The notes: generated from the sequence alone by a model not told the origin. Shown: positions 9,397 through 18,469, counted from the stretch's first letter. The stretch: 64,000 nt of DNA from Ignavibacteriales bacterium UBA1304 (GCA_002307295.1 DBTY01000055.1:194772-258771), one strand, 5' to 3'. Numbers and translations: made by a program.

Positions 9397-10545
9397 ATGT
9401 ATAAGAAAAATTTAGTGTTTGCCGCGGCTTGCATCGGAATGCTTCTTTTTGGCATCGTATTTCTTTCCTTAGGCGCTATTTTCACATTTATAAAAACCAA
9501 ATTTATGGTCGACGCAATTACAGCCGGGTCTTTGGCTTCGTCGCTTCCATTTGGAATGTTAGCCGGCTCTATATTCTTTGGCCCTATTGTTGACAGATTT
9601 GGCTATAAAAAATTTATGATCGTCTGCTCTGCATTAGTTTTTATAGGAATAGAAGCAATTGCAATGGCAAATGTTTTTTTTATTCTTCAGATCTCTTTTT
9701 TCATCATAGGAGTTGCAGGAGGCGGTCTTAACGGCGGCACAAACGCTTTAGCGGCAGATATTTCATCTGAATTTAAAGGAGCCAGCCTGAGCCTGCTAGG
9801 CGTGTTTTTTGGGATAGGCGCTATTTCGATGCCTGCTGTTTTAGGTTTGCTTTCAAAAACATTTTCTTATGAAACTATTATTTCAGGAATTGGATTTTTT
9901 GTCCTTATTCCGCTTGTATATTTTTGCATAATTGCCTTCCCTGTTCCAAAACAGGCGCAGGGCTTCCCTATCAAGCAAAGTCTATCGTTAATAAAAGACT
10001 CAACTTTGCTTCTGTTAGGCTTCATACTTTTCTTTGAAAGCGGCGTGGAAGGAATTGTTGGAAACTGGACGACTTCCTTTCTTAAAGGCAGTTTGAATAT
10101 TTCTGAAGCCAACGCTCTTTTTGTTCTTTCGTCACAGGTGATAGCTTTAACGTTAACAAGATTAATTCTTGGTTCAGCGTTAAAGAAAATGAAACCGGCG
10201 ACTGTTCAGTATATTTGTTACGCCTTTATTTTAGCGGGCGGTATAACTATGTACGTAGCGTCAAGTTTTGTAATGGCGGTAATTGCATTAGTTTTGATAG
10301 GCATCGGTTTTGCGGCGGGCTTCCCGGTAATACTCGGTTTTGTAGCGGAGCTTTATTCCAATCTATCCGGCACGGCTTTTAGCATCGCGCTTGCAATAGC
10401 GTTGATTGGCAACACATTAATAAATTTCTTTGTGGGAGCAGTTGGAGCTCAAAAACTCCCCCTTATATTAATTATAAGCGCTTTAATAATGAGCTTACTT
10501 TTATCAATATCGATTAAAAGAATATCAGTACGAATAAAATCATAA
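9397..10545 (+). CDS. MFS transporter, probably sugar uptake
   Basis: This 382-residue integral membrane protein has about 12 hydrophobic segments and the major facilitator signature between TM2 and TM3 (GPIVDRFGYKKFMIV). A conserved loop (AADISSEFKGASLSLLGVF) follows TM4. It lies 30 bases after the ROK kinase and 17 bases before the SIS gene, so it is almost certainly co-transcribed. Transport of the sugar that the kinase then phosphorylates is the natural reading. Substrate and direction cannot be read from sequence. Confidence 0.82.
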   Translation: MYKKNLVFAAACIGMLLFGIVFLSLGAIFTFIKTKFMVDAITAGSLASSLPFGMLAGSIFFGPIVDRFGYKKFMIVCSALVFIGIEAIAMANVFFILQISFFIIGVAGGGLNGGTNALAADISSEFKGASLSLLGVFFGIGAISMPAVLGLLSKTFSYETIISGIGFFVLIPLVYFCIIAFPVPKQAQGFPIKQSLSLIKDSTLLLLGFILFFESGVEGIVGNWTTSFLKGSLNISEANALFVLSSQVIALTLTRLILGSALKKMKPATVQYICYAFILAGGITMYVASSFVMAVIALVLIGIGFAAGFPVILGFVAELYSNLSGTAFSIALAIALIGNTLINFFVGAVGAQKLPLILIISALIMSLLLSISIKRISVRIKS

Positions 10546-10562
10546 ATATAACAGGAGACTAT

Positions 10563-11324
10563 ATGTTAGCGACAGAATGGCTTGATAATGCCAGAAATCT
10601 TATGGGTAAAATCGAATCTACTCAAATGGAAAATATTAAAAAAGCAGCTACAGTAATGGCTGATTCTATTGAAGCTGGACGCTGGGTTCACACTTTTGGC
10701 TGCGGACATGCAACTATTCCTATCGAAGAAATGTATCCAAGAATTGGCGGTTTCGTTGGTTTCCATCCAATTGTTGAACTTCCTCTTACTTTTTTCACAC
10801 ATATCTTTGGCGAAATGGGTATTAATCAATTTTTATTCCTTGAAAGAGTTGAAGGCTACGGTCAGGCAATTATGAAAAGCTGGGATTTTGATAAAAAAGA
10901 CACTATGTGGATTTTTTCTCACACCGGCATTAATAGCGTAAACATCGACGTCGCTCTTGAAGCTCAGAAAAGAGGAATGAAAGTAATTGCTTATGGTTCT
11001 GCGGCAAATGCTAAAGGCAAACAAACCCGTCACGCTTCAGGCAAGACTATTTTTGACATTGCCGATATCGTAGTCGATTCTTGCGCTCCGGCAGAAGACG
11101 CTTCTGTTGTAGTAAAGAATCATCAGGATAAATTAGGTCCTCTATCTACAATGGCTTTTATTTCCATGGTTTGGATGACAATTACTACAGTTGGCGAAAT
11201 ATTAGCCGACCGCGGAGTTAAATTATATATTCACCCTTCTCACAATGTTCCAGGCGATACTACTGCTAAAGAAAGATTAGACGCAGCTTTAGCCGAATAC
11301 AAGAGAAGAGTTGCAGGCGTTTAA
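10563..11324 (+). CDS. SIS-domain phosphosugar-binding protein (UPF0309-like)
   Basis: This 253-residue cytoplasmic protein has a sugar isomerase (SIS) fold: VHTFGCGHATIPIEEMYPR near residues 40-60 and a second half with IFSHTGINSVNIDVALEAQKRGMKVIAYG. It ends in the conserved HPSHNVPGDTTAKERLDAAL. Proteins of this type bind or isomerise phosphorylated sugars. AGGAG lies before the ATG. It closes the operon with the ROK kinase and MFS transporter and is followed by a clear terminator. A role after the kinase step in amino-sugar use is inferred; an isomerase, deaminase or etherase reaction cannot be separated by sequence alone. Confidence 0.8.
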   Translation: MLATEWLDNARNLMGKIESTQMENIKKAATVMADSIEAGRWVHTFGCGHATIPIEEMYPRIGGFVGFHPIVELPLTFFTHIFGEMGINQFLFLERVEGYGQAIMKSWDFDKKDTMWIFSHTGINSVNIDVALEAQKRGMKVIAYGSAANAKGKQTRHASGKTIFDIADIVVDSCAPAEDASVVVKNHQDKLGPLSTMAFISMVWMTITTVGEILADRGVKLYIHPSHNVPGDTTAKERLDAALAEYKRRVAGV

Positions 11325-11352
11325 GCGATAGATAAAACAATACACACTAAAA

Positions 11353-11409
11353 GTAAGGTCCAGTATAGAAGCGCACCCTCTCTTCTTTGGACCTTGCTTT
11401 TATTTTTTA
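11353..11409 (+). terminator. Rho-independent terminator after the SIS gene
   Basis: Arms AAGGTCCA (11355-11362) and TGGACCTT (11388-11395) pair perfectly, an inner AGAAG/CTTCT pair extends the stem, and a T-rich tract (GCTTTTATTTTTT) follows. Confidence 0.85.
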
Positions 11410-11431
11410 TCCGCTTCGGCATTTTTTTCAT

Positions 11432-11501
11432 AAAGCGGGATTATCTTCCCTTTACATCTCAAAAGATACCTCGTATGAGATTTTTTCTTCAGTCCCGCTT
11501 T
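11432..11501 (+). other. Nested inverted repeat in the alkD-like 5' region
   Basis: Outer arms AAAGCGGGA (11432-11440) and TCCCGCTTT (11493-11501) enclose an inner pair ATCTCA/TGAGAT (11456-11461, 11476-11481). It lies about 95 bases before the AlkD-like start codon and is followed by T-rich sequence. It could be a 5'-UTR structure, a second terminator or a small RNA; no known family was recognised. Confidence 0.4.
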
Positions 11502-11594
11502 TCTTCTTAATTCCATTTTTATTATTTCCCCATCTTAATTATTTTTACTTCTATAATCGCTTCTTCCTATTTAAAATTATTCATTGGACTTTTT

Positions 11595-12305
11595 ATGACC
11601 TCAAAAGATATTTTTGAAGAATTGCGCAATTACTGCGTAGAACATGCCGACCCTGAAAACGTAAAAAAATCTCAGCGCTATTTTAAAGAGCCTTATGTCG
11701 GTTATGGCCTTACTACAGCTCAAACAAGAGAAAAAGTAAAAGAACTATCCAAGTTTAAAGAATTAACCCCGCCTATCGTAATCGACATTATCAATATGAG
11801 TTTAAATGGCGGAATGTATGAAGAAATTTCTATGAGCTTATTGTTATTAAACAACCTTTCCAAACAATTCTCAATGGATACGTTTAACAGTATAGCGGGC
11901 TTCTTTGAAAAAGGCGTTACAAACTGGGCGCATGCAGATATACTTGGAATGTTTATGCTCCCCAAATTTATTTCTCAAAATATTGCCAATACAGATGATT
12001 TTATCAAATGGCTGAAATCCCCTTATAAATTTCAGAGGCGATGCGTTCCTGTTACGTTTATTAAGCCAATGAAGGTCACAAAAAACGTTCTCCCTTACAT
12101 AGCGGCAATTGAACCTTTGATGAGCGACGCAGAACGCGAAGTTCATCAGGGTGCTGGATGGTTTTTGCGCGAAGCCTGGAAAATTAACAGAAGAGAAACG
12201 GAATGTTTTTTAGAAAAATGGAAAGACACCGCTCCGCGTTTGATAATGCAATACGCTTGCGAAAAAATGACATCTGAAGAGAAGAAAAGGTTTAAGAAAA
12301 ACTAA
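11595..12305 (+). CDS. AlkD-like DNA alkylation repair protein (HEAT-repeat)
   Basis: This 236-residue all-helical protein matches the AlkC/AlkD DNA alkylation repair group. Features are QRYFKEPYVGYGLTTAQTREKVKEL near residues 25-50, the NWAHADILG segment near residue 115, and KSPYKFQRRCVPVTFI with EVHQGAGWFLREAWK in the later HEAT repeats. AlkD removes bulky or cationic alkylated bases such as 3-methyladenine without flipping them. It starts 270 bases after the previous gene behind a terminator and a hairpin, so it is a single-gene unit. It converges with the FG-GAP gene across a palindrome. Confidence 0.8.
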   Translation: MTSKDIFEELRNYCVEHADPENVKKSQRYFKEPYVGYGLTTAQTREKVKELSKFKELTPPIVIDIINMSLNGGMYEEISMSLLLLNNLSKQFSMDTFNSIAGFFEKGVTNWAHADILGMFMLPKFISQNIANTDDFIKWLKSPYKFQRRCVPVTFIKPMKVTKNVLPYIAAIEPLMSDAEREVHQGAGWFLREAWKINRRETECFLEKWKDTAPRLIMQYACEKMTSEEKKRFKKN

Positions 12306-12341
12306 CTGTAACGATTTTTTGTTTAGATACTCTTATAATTA

Positions 12342-12363
12342 GCGCGGACGCTCTCGTCCGCGC
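12342..12363. repeat. Perfect GC-rich palindrome between convergent genes
   Basis: Arms GCGCGGACG (12342-12350) and CGTCCGCGC (12355-12363) pair perfectly around a CTCT loop. The same 9-bp arms occur at 15496-15516, and both copies are followed by CACAAT. It may act as a bidirectional terminator or REP-like element. Confidence 0.7.
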
Positions 12364-12379
12364 CACAATTATATAATTC

Positions 12380-14395
12380 TTACTTTAATAACATTAACTT
12401 TTTAGTATAAACATTATCCCCTGCTTTTAACTGATAAAAATACACGCCGCTTGCAAGACCAGCGCCGTTAAACTGAACCTGATACGAACCCTGACTTTTT
12501 TCTTCGTTAACAAGAGTCTGCACTTCGTTGCCTAATACGTCAAATACTTTTATAGATACCATCGAATTCGACGGTATCTGGTATCTGATAACAGTCGTTG
12601 GGTTAAATGGGTTCGGATAATTTTGTTCAAGCTTATAGCTTGTTATAGCCGCTTGAGGTTTATCCTTTACTGCAGTAACAGGAGTAGCAAACAGATTTTT
12701 ATAGAAAGCGAAGTTTCCATTATACTCGCCTAAAATAAAGTCCTTGCGCCCGTCTCCGTCAAGATCTGCAAAACCTGGGAAAGAATTTTGAGGAACAGAT
12801 ATTCCGGCAAACAAAGTTTCATTTTTCGTCCAGACTGGTTTTGTTTTTGTTCCGGTATTTTCATAATAAATAACGTCTCCCCAGCCATTACCCATAACAA
12901 GATCAAGATCTCCGTCGCCGTCTACATCAACAAAAACAGGATGAGCATTACTCGGGAAAGTTACTCCGGCAAACATAGTATCATTCTGCACAAATGTGTT
13001 ATTGCCGGTATTCAGATAAAATTTCGTATCCGTGCTGGTTTCGGCTCCTACAAGCAAATCAATATTGCCATCGCCATTAATATCGCCAAAAGCAGGCGCG
13101 CTAAAGTAAATTGAGTTATTGTTTACAGTAGCAAATATTTTAGTGTTTTCTGTGTAAGAGCCTTTATTATTTAGATAGCAATAAAGCTTACCGCCTAAAG
13201 AACCGCTGACAATATCCAAATCGCCGTCGCCATCTATATCAATAAAAACAGGAGCAGTATATGATGCAGGATTTAACAAAGAAATAGTTCCGGTTTTAGA
13301 AGCTAATGCAGGCTGAGCTTTAGAGCCTCCATTTGCAAAATACTGGAAACTGCCAACTGCTGAACCGCTTAGTAAATCGAGCGTTCCGTTATTATCAAAA
13401 TCGCCAAAAGATACAGTAGCGGCGCCTGAAGATTTTACTACTTTAAAATATGAAGCTACATTAGCAAACTTTGGCGCAGTCGTAGTTCCAACATTCTGAT
13501 AAAAATAAATAAGTCCGTTTGAAGTTCCATAAATTAAGTCAAGATCGCCGTCGCCGTCTATATCATAAAGGATTGGATTTTTCCAGTACGTTGATGATTC
13601 AACCGAAGCAAAAACTCCGCTCGTAGAAGTCCATACAGGATTAGTTTTTGAGCCTGTATTTTTATAATATGCTAATGAACCTCCATCGCTTCCTAAAAGA
13701 AGATCGATCTTGCCGTCGCCGTCAAGATCGGCTAAAGCCGGATAAGAATTGTAGCTAAATTTTGGAAGACCAACTACTAGAGCGCTATCAAATGCAAAGA
13801 TAGGCGCGCTTTTAGTTCCAATATTTCTGAACCCTAACGTTAATCCAGATTCAGGACCGCCGCTTAAGGACTCTCCTGTGCCGACTAACAAGTCAAGGTC
13901 TCCATCGCCGTCAAGGTCTGCAAATGCAGGTTTCCCGTCGCTGCCAATTAAAGAGTTGATGTTAGCAAATACAGTCGTATCGCTCTCAAATACTGGATGT
14001 GTTTTATCGCCAACGTTTCTGTAAAAAAGCAGACCGTTATATCCGCCAATAACAAGATCCAAATCCCCGTCGCCGTCAAGATCGACCAACACCGGATAAT
14101 TACTGTTAGTCCCAGTATAGCCATCTTTATAAATCGGATGCGTTACGTTTGTGTCTTTAGTATAATGAGGATTTATAAACGTGCCTGTGTTATAATAAAA
14201 AGTTGCATAGTCTTCTATCGTTCCAAGGAACAGATCAGGACTTCCATCTCCGTTCAGATCGCCGAACGCAGGAGCGGAAAATGATTTTACTGTTATCCCG
14301 ATAGGAGCGAATACAGAATCCACTTTTTGCCATTTTTGCGCATTCGCAGAAATGCCTAATAATAATATAGCCGTCAATAGTAGGAGTTTTTTCAT
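12380..14395 (-). CDS. Secreted FG-GAP/VCBS repeat protein with T9SS type A sorting domain
   Basis: This is a 671-residue exported protein: signal peptide (MKKLLLLTAILLLGISANAQ), then ten repeats each carrying an acidic calcium-binding loop of the type DxDGDGxxDLxxG (for example DLDGDGDLDLVIGG, DIDGDGDLDIVSGS, DLDGDGRKDFILGE) about 45-65 residues apart. The C-terminal 80 residues are a T9SS type A sorting domain (YKLEQNYPNPFNPTTVIRYQ, IKVFDVLGNEV, ASGVYFYQL, ending KKLMLLK). FG-GAP repeats form a seven-bladed integrin-like beta-propeller, so ten repeats may exceed one propeller. It is probably a surface-attached calcium-binding adhesin. It stands alone, convergent with the AlkD-like gene. Confidence 0.88.
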   Translation of the reverse strand: MKKLLLLTAILLLGISANAQKWQKVDSVFAPIGITVKSFSAPAFGDLNGDGSPDLFLGTIEDYATFYYNTGTFINPHYTKDTNVTHPIYKDGYTGTNSNYPVLVDLDGDGDLDLVIGGYNGLLFYRNVGDKTHPVFESDTTVFANINSLIGSDGKPAFADLDGDGDLDLLVGTGESLSGGPESGLTLGFRNIGTKSAPIFAFDSALVVGLPKFSYNSYPALADLDGDGKIDLLLGSDGGSLAYYKNTGSKTNPVWTSTSGVFASVESSTYWKNPILYDIDGDGDLDLIYGTSNGLIYFYQNVGTTTAPKFANVASYFKVVKSSGAATVSFGDFDNNGTLDLLSGSAVGSFQYFANGGSKAQPALASKTGTISLLNPASYTAPVFIDIDGDGDLDIVSGSLGGKLYCYLNNKGSYTENTKIFATVNNNSIYFSAPAFGDINGDGNIDLLVGAETSTDTKFYLNTGNNTFVQNDTMFAGVTFPSNAHPVFVDVDGDGDLDLVMGNGWGDVIYYENTGTKTKPVWTKNETLFAGISVPQNSFPGFADLDGDGRKDFILGEYNGNFAFYKNLFATPVTAVKDKPQAAITSYKLEQNYPNPFNPTTVIRYQIPSNSMVSIKVFDVLGNEVQTLVNEEKSQGSYQVQFNGAGLASGVYFYQLKAGDNVYTKKLMLLK

Positions 14396-14478
14396 TTTTT
14401 TCCTTTTATTTTTAATAATTTATTATAATTGTAAATTTAAATATCTTCAGCCCCTTACAAATTGTTTTTTATTGCCGA

Positions 14479-15363
14479 TTAATAATCCATCAAATTTTTA
14501 ATTCTGTAAATTTTATCATTTATTGCATTAACAAAATCTGTCCATTTAACTTCTTTACCTAAACCAAAAATATTATAATCATCATACAATATATTATTTT
14601 TAACTAAGAGTCTGCCACCATGCTCATCAATAAATGTTGCTACGGCATATTGCCATGGAGTATCGTCTACATCCCTATTCCATATTAGGAATAAATAGCT
14701 ATTGCCAACGATATAGTCCTTTGAAACAGGTTCCCAATATCTATAGTACACTTCAAATTCTGGCTGTTCAATTAAAGGGATTTTCCCTTTAATTACTTTT
14801 TCAGCTTGCAATCTTATTATATATTTATCAGATCGTATTGAATGACCGCCTAAAGTATTATATTCTTCTATTTGTCTTATAGATAAGACTTTTGCTTTTA
14901 CATAGACAGGTATTCTTGTTAACAAATAGATAGTATTAGAAAAATGTTTTTTAAGTTCGCCTTCAAAAGCGCCTTCTATTAATCCATACGGTTTTTCAAT
15001 CTGTTGATTTTTAGCGACGTCTTCTTTTATTTCTTTTTTGTTTTTTTCAGGATCTTGATTTATAGTTCTTCTCAGTTCTACTGGATCAATTTCACATGCT
15101 TCATAAATAGCTTTTACAATTATTTTAAATAAAGTATCATTGGCTATAAAAGTCCTGTTTTTAACTATCGGTTTTTTATTTTTCCCTATACTAACTTCTT
15201 TTTCGATGCGAATAACTTCTTTGGATTTCTCATCAAAATTTTGTCGATATTTGCCCAATATATTTTTATAATTATTCAGTTTTTCCGTTTTTATGCTGTC
15301 CTGCGCTAAACCGACGCAAGCGAATAAAAATAATAAGACCAAAGTTGTAATTTTTGTTTTCAT
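14479..15363 (-). CDS. Secreted protein of unknown function
   Basis: This 294-residue protein starts at the ATG at 15363, which begins a clear signal peptide (MKTKITTLVLLFLFACVGLAQ); a longer frame upstream has no signal. The first half is rich in Lys and Glu (about residues 22-140, possibly helical). The second half looks like mixed beta structure (VYVKAKVLSIRQIEEYN, EVYYRYWEPVSKDYIVGNSYLFLIW). There is no sorting domain and no motif I recognise. It stands alone between the FG-GAP gene and nagA. The upstream bases form a small hairpin (GAGCGGGGAGAATCGCTC). Confidence 0.6.
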   Translation of the reverse strand: MKTKITTLVLLFLFACVGLAQDSIKTEKLNNYKNILGKYRQNFDEKSKEVIRIEKEVSIGKNKKPIVKNRTFIANDTLFKIIVKAIYEACEIDPVELRRTINQDPEKNKKEIKEDVAKNQQIEKPYGLIEGAFEGELKKHFSNTIYLLTRIPVYVKAKVLSIRQIEEYNTLGGHSIRSDKYIIRLQAEKVIKGKIPLIEQPEFEVYYRYWEPVSKDYIVGNSYLFLIWNRDVDDTPWQYAVATFIDEHGGRLLVKNNILYDDYNIFGLGKEVKWTDFVNAINDKIYRIKNLMDY

Positions 15364-15495
15364 ATTAATAACGAGCGATTCTCCCCGCTCTTTTATATGA
15401 TGTTCTTTCTTCCGGAAATTTGACAATCTTTTAGTTTACGAAAGTAAATACATATCACACTAAATGTAAATTATCATTTGAAATTAATTGTCAAT

Positions 15496-15516
15496 GCGCG
15501 GACGAGACGTCCGCGC
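15496..15516. repeat. Second copy of the GCGCGGACG palindrome
   Basis: Arms GCGCGGACG (15496-15504) and CGTCCGCGC (15508-15516) flank an AGA loop, followed by CACAAT as in the copy at 12342. It lies just after the nagA stop codon on the minus strand and may end that transcript. Confidence 0.7.
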
Positions 15517-15528
15517 CACAATATTAAA

Positions 15529-16671
15529 TTATTTTTTATATACTACTTCGCCGTCAATGATAGTTGTAAAGACTGAATTGTCCTTATCGATAATAACAAT
15601 ATCTGCGTCAAACCCAGAGGCTATATGCCCTTTTTGTTTTTCTATTCCCAAAAGTTTGGCGGGATTAATTGTAACCGTATTAATTGCGGTTTCAAATGTG
15701 CATCCTGTAAACTGCTGGAATTTAAACGCAATATTCAAAAGACTCATAGTCGACCCAATCAAAGTGCCGTCGTCATATTTAGCGGCTCCGTCTTTAGAAG
15801 TATATTCTTTTCCGTTATAAACGTACTTTCCTTCCGGCAGTCCCATAGCCTGCATACCGTCGGTAATACAAATACACCTATCGCCGCCAATCATGCGGTA
15901 AATAGTTTTTACAATGCTTGGATGCAGATGATGCCCGTCGCCAATAATTTGAGCCGTAATGGTTTTATTTTCAAATATAGCGGCAATAGGTCCCGGAGTT
16001 CTATGCAGAAGCGAAGGCATTGCGTTAAAGATATGAGTTACGTGGTTAATGCCTACCTCTATGCCTTTTTTAGCTTCGTCATATGTTGCGTCTGAGTGCG
16101 CAATGGAGGCGATAACATTATGTTCCCTCAATGATTTAATAGCCTCATGGTTCCAAGGCATTTCAGGAGCTATTGTCATCATTTTAAGAGTATCGCCAAG
16201 GACTTCATAAATTTCGTCTAATTTTTCTGGAGACGAATCATAAATACTATTTGGATCCAAGCCCCCCTTTTTCTTTGGATTAATAAAAGGGCCTTCAAGA
16301 TGGAAGCCTAAAAGATAAGCCCCTCCAGTTTTTTTATTTACATATTTCCTGGCAAAACGCAGATGAGCGTTATTCTCTTTAGGTTTTACAACTGTTGTTC
16401 CAAGATAGCTTGTAGTTCCAAGCCTGGCTAAAGTTTTGGCCATTTTAATTAAAGCTTCTTCCGTTCCGTCAAGAATATCGGCTCCGCCTGCTCCCTGAAT
16501 ATGGACTTCAATTATTCCGGGAATTACAGTCTTACCTGACGCGTCAATTATCGTTTCTCCTTCCGAAGAGAGATTTTTACCAATTTCGGAAATCTTTCCA
16601 TTTAATACGCGAATATCCGACAGCCCTTGTTTGGGATCGGCATTATAAACAGCACAGTCTTTAATAATCAT
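15529..16671 (-). CDS. nagA: N-acetylglucosamine-6-phosphate deacetylase
   Basis: This 380-residue amidohydrolase converts GlcNAc-6-phosphate to glucosamine-6-phosphate and acetate. Landmarks are GIIEVHIQGAGGADILDG near residues 52-69 (HxQ where many homologues have HxH), HLEGPFINPKKKGGLDP near 124-140 with the metal-ligand Glu, IAHSDATYDEAKKG, HIFNAMPSLLHRTPG with the His ligand, and ITDGMQAMGLPEG with the catalytic Asp. The usual family length is 380-400. It is the last gene of the long minus-strand run, 15 bases after the UMF1-type MFS gene, and it supplies the deacetylase step that the ROK/MFS/SIS operon at 7323-11324 lacks. Confidence 0.92.
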   Translation of the reverse strand: MIIKDCAVYNADPKQGLSDIRVLNGKISEIGKNLSSEGETIIDASGKTVIPGIIEVHIQGAGGADILDGTEEALIKMAKTLARLGTTSYLGTTVVKPKENNAHLRFARKYVNKKTGGAYLLGFHLEGPFINPKKKGGLDPNSIYDSSPEKLDEIYEVLGDTLKMMTIAPEMPWNHEAIKSLREHNVIASIAHSDATYDEAKKGIEVGINHVTHIFNAMPSLLHRTPGPIAAIFENKTITAQIIGDGHHLHPSIVKTIYRMIGGDRCICITDGMQAMGLPEGKYVYNGKEYTSKDGAAKYDDGTLIGSTMSLLNIAFKFQQFTGCTFETAINTVTINPAKLLGIEKQKGHIASGFDADIVIIDKDNSVFTTIIDGEVVYKK

Positions 16672-16686
16672 GATATTTTTCTGTAT

Positions 16687-17934
16687 TTATGTAACTATTT
16701 GTGAATTATTTTTGTCTACGCGCACATTCCGCAATAAAATCAGCCCAATCAAAAAGAATGCTCCCATCGCTAAACATGCAAATCTGTCGTTAGACAAATC
16801 AGAGATCATCCCATAAATAAAGGGACCGATAATAGCCGAAGCTTTACCGCACAGCCCATCATAAAAACCAAAAAATTCGGCTTCCCGTTCCTTTGGAGTT
16901 AATAAAGCCATAAGACTTCTGCTTGACGATTGCGACGAGCCAATTGATACTCCTGCCAAAAGCCCAACGACATAAAATTGCGAAACTGAATTTACAAAGA
17001 ATGCGCCCACAACTACCGCTATCCAAATAACAAGCGTAATACCAATAGTATTTTTAGGGCCAATATGATCCGCTATAATTCCGAAAACCACGGAGCCCAA
17101 GATAGCCGAACTTTGCATTACGACAAAGAAGAGGATAATTTCGTTATCGCTCATTTTAAGCACATTCGACATAAAAATAGCGGCAAAAGCAATTATGGTA
17201 ATTATTGCGTCATTATATATAAAAAACGCTATTAAAAATCTTGCAATTGCAGGGTATTCTTTTTTTATAAAAATTGATTTGAACGTATGCGCGCTGCGGG
17301 ACATCCCCTTTTTTAAAAGGGATACTCTTGTATACTCGCCGGACTCAGGCTCTTTAATAAATAGAAATATCGGCGCGGCAAATATAAGAAAAAACAATGC
17401 AGCTATTGCAAACATAAGCCGAACATAAAAATAGTAATTTGGACTGGTAGAAGAAGGAAGTACAGCCATTGCGATAAGTAAAATTGCTAGAGCTCCCAGA
17501 TATCCCATTGCAAAACCATATCCCGATACTCTGCCGTAGTTTTTCTTTTCAGTAATATTGGGCAAAAAGGCGTCATAGAACACAAGCCCCCCCTCAAAGC
17601 CAATATTTGCCAATACAAAGAGAGTAAAGCCCAAGAGGACGTCCCCCTGCTTCACAAAAAACATTAAAGCGGTACAAATAATTGAAATAAGCGTAAACAG
17701 CAGCAAAAACCTTTTGCGGTTCCTGGAAAAATCGGCTATAGCTCCAAGCGGCGGGCTAAGCAAAGCGGCCGCAATCATAGAAATACTTACAGCAATTCCC
17801 CAAAGCGAATGATTGCCATAAGCCACATAATTAGAAAAATATTTAGAAAAGACTACAGTAACGATTATAACCGAGAAGGCAGTATTTGCAAAGTCGAACA
17901 AACTCCATACAAATATTCTACCTTTTTCTTTCAT
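16687..17934 (-). CDS. UMF1-family MFS transporter (Atg22-like)
   Basis: This 415-residue protein has about 12 transmembrane segments. The opening WSLFDFANTAFSVIIVTVVF is the hallmark of the UMF1/Atg22-like branch of the MFS, followed by SPPLGAIADFSRNRKR between TM2 and TM3 and SRSLMALLTPKEREAEFFGF. Yeast Atg22 exports amino acids from the vacuole; bacterial substrates are mostly unknown. Its start overlaps the nusB stop by four bases (ATGA), implying coupled translation, and nagA follows 15 bases later, so amino-sugar transport is possible but unproven. Confidence 0.82.
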   Translation of the reverse strand: MKEKGRIFVWSLFDFANTAFSVIIVTVVFSKYFSNYVAYGNHSLWGIAVSISMIAAALLSPPLGAIADFSRNRKRFLLLFTLISIICTALMFFVKQGDVLLGFTLFVLANIGFEGGLVFYDAFLPNITEKKNYGRVSGYGFAMGYLGALAILLIAMAVLPSSTSPNYYFYVRLMFAIAALFFLIFAAPIFLFIKEPESGEYTRVSLLKKGMSRSAHTFKSIFIKKEYPAIARFLIAFFIYNDAIITIIAFAAIFMSNVLKMSDNEIILFFVVMQSSAILGSVVFGIIADHIGPKNTIGITLVIWIAVVVGAFFVNSVSQFYVVGLLAGVSIGSSQSSSRSLMALLTPKEREAEFFGFYDGLCGKASAIIGPFIYGMISDLSNDRFACLAMGAFFLIGLILLRNVRVDKNNSQIVT

Positions 17935-18416
17935 TCATCATCAGTGTTGGTTTTAGAAACAGATTCGTCAAGCAGACCTCTGCCTGTTTTATTTAACTCG
18001 CCTTTTTCTTTTATTTCAATAAGAATTGCGTCAAGTATACCATTAATAAATTTACCGCTGCTTGCGGTGCTGAAATTTTTTGCTATTTCAATTGATTCGT
18101 TTATAGATACCTTTGGAGGTATATCGGGGAAATACAAAAGCTCGCAGATACCGATTCTCAACAAGATTTTATCAATAATTGCAATTCTGCCCATTTCCCA
18201 GTTATCAACTCTTTCATTTATCTTTTCGTCTAACTCATCTATATGTCCAAGAACGCGGTACACTAACAGACGTGCAAATTCTTTTTCCTTTTCAGAAGCG
18301 ATATCAGAAATCACTCCTTCGGTTAAAGCGTTAAGCCCATCCTTATTTAATTCATAAGCATATAAAATCTGAAGAACTTTTTCTCTTAATATCCGACGTT
18401 TATATAATTGCGCCAT
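17931..18416 (-). CDS. nusB: Transcription antitermination factor NusB
   Basis: This is a 161-residue all-helical protein of the usual NusB length. It opens with KRRILREKVLQILYAYEL and contains WEMGRIAIIDKILLRIGICELLYF and PPKVSINESIEIAKNFSTASSGKFINGILDAI, the conserved C-terminal motif. NusB with NusE binds boxA in rRNA leaders. It follows the YdcF-like gene by 53 bases and overlaps the following MFS gene by four bases. Confidence 0.92.
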   Translation of the reverse strand: MAQLYKRRILREKVLQILYAYELNKDGLNALTEGVISDIASEKEKEFARLLVYRVLGHIDELDEKINERVDNWEMGRIAIIDKILLRIGICELLYFPDIPPKVSINESIEIAKNFSTASSGKFINGILDAILIEIKEKGELNKTGRGLLDESVSKTNTDDE

Positions 18417-18469
18417 TTCAAATAACTACCTAAATAATAACTACAAATACAAAATTAACTATTAAATAA

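Noticed and set aside
11387..11617. 76-codon plus-strand frame before the AlkD-like gene
   Set aside because: It runs through the terminator and hairpin and overlaps the true start; composition is that of AT-rich spacer.
15625..16095. 156-codon plus-strand frame antisense to nagA
   Set aside because: It mirrors codons of a firmly identified gene; no signal or domain is present.
17809..18357. 182-codon plus-strand frame antisense to nusB and the UMF1-type gene
   Set aside because: Serine-rich shadow of the nusB coding strand with no start signal.
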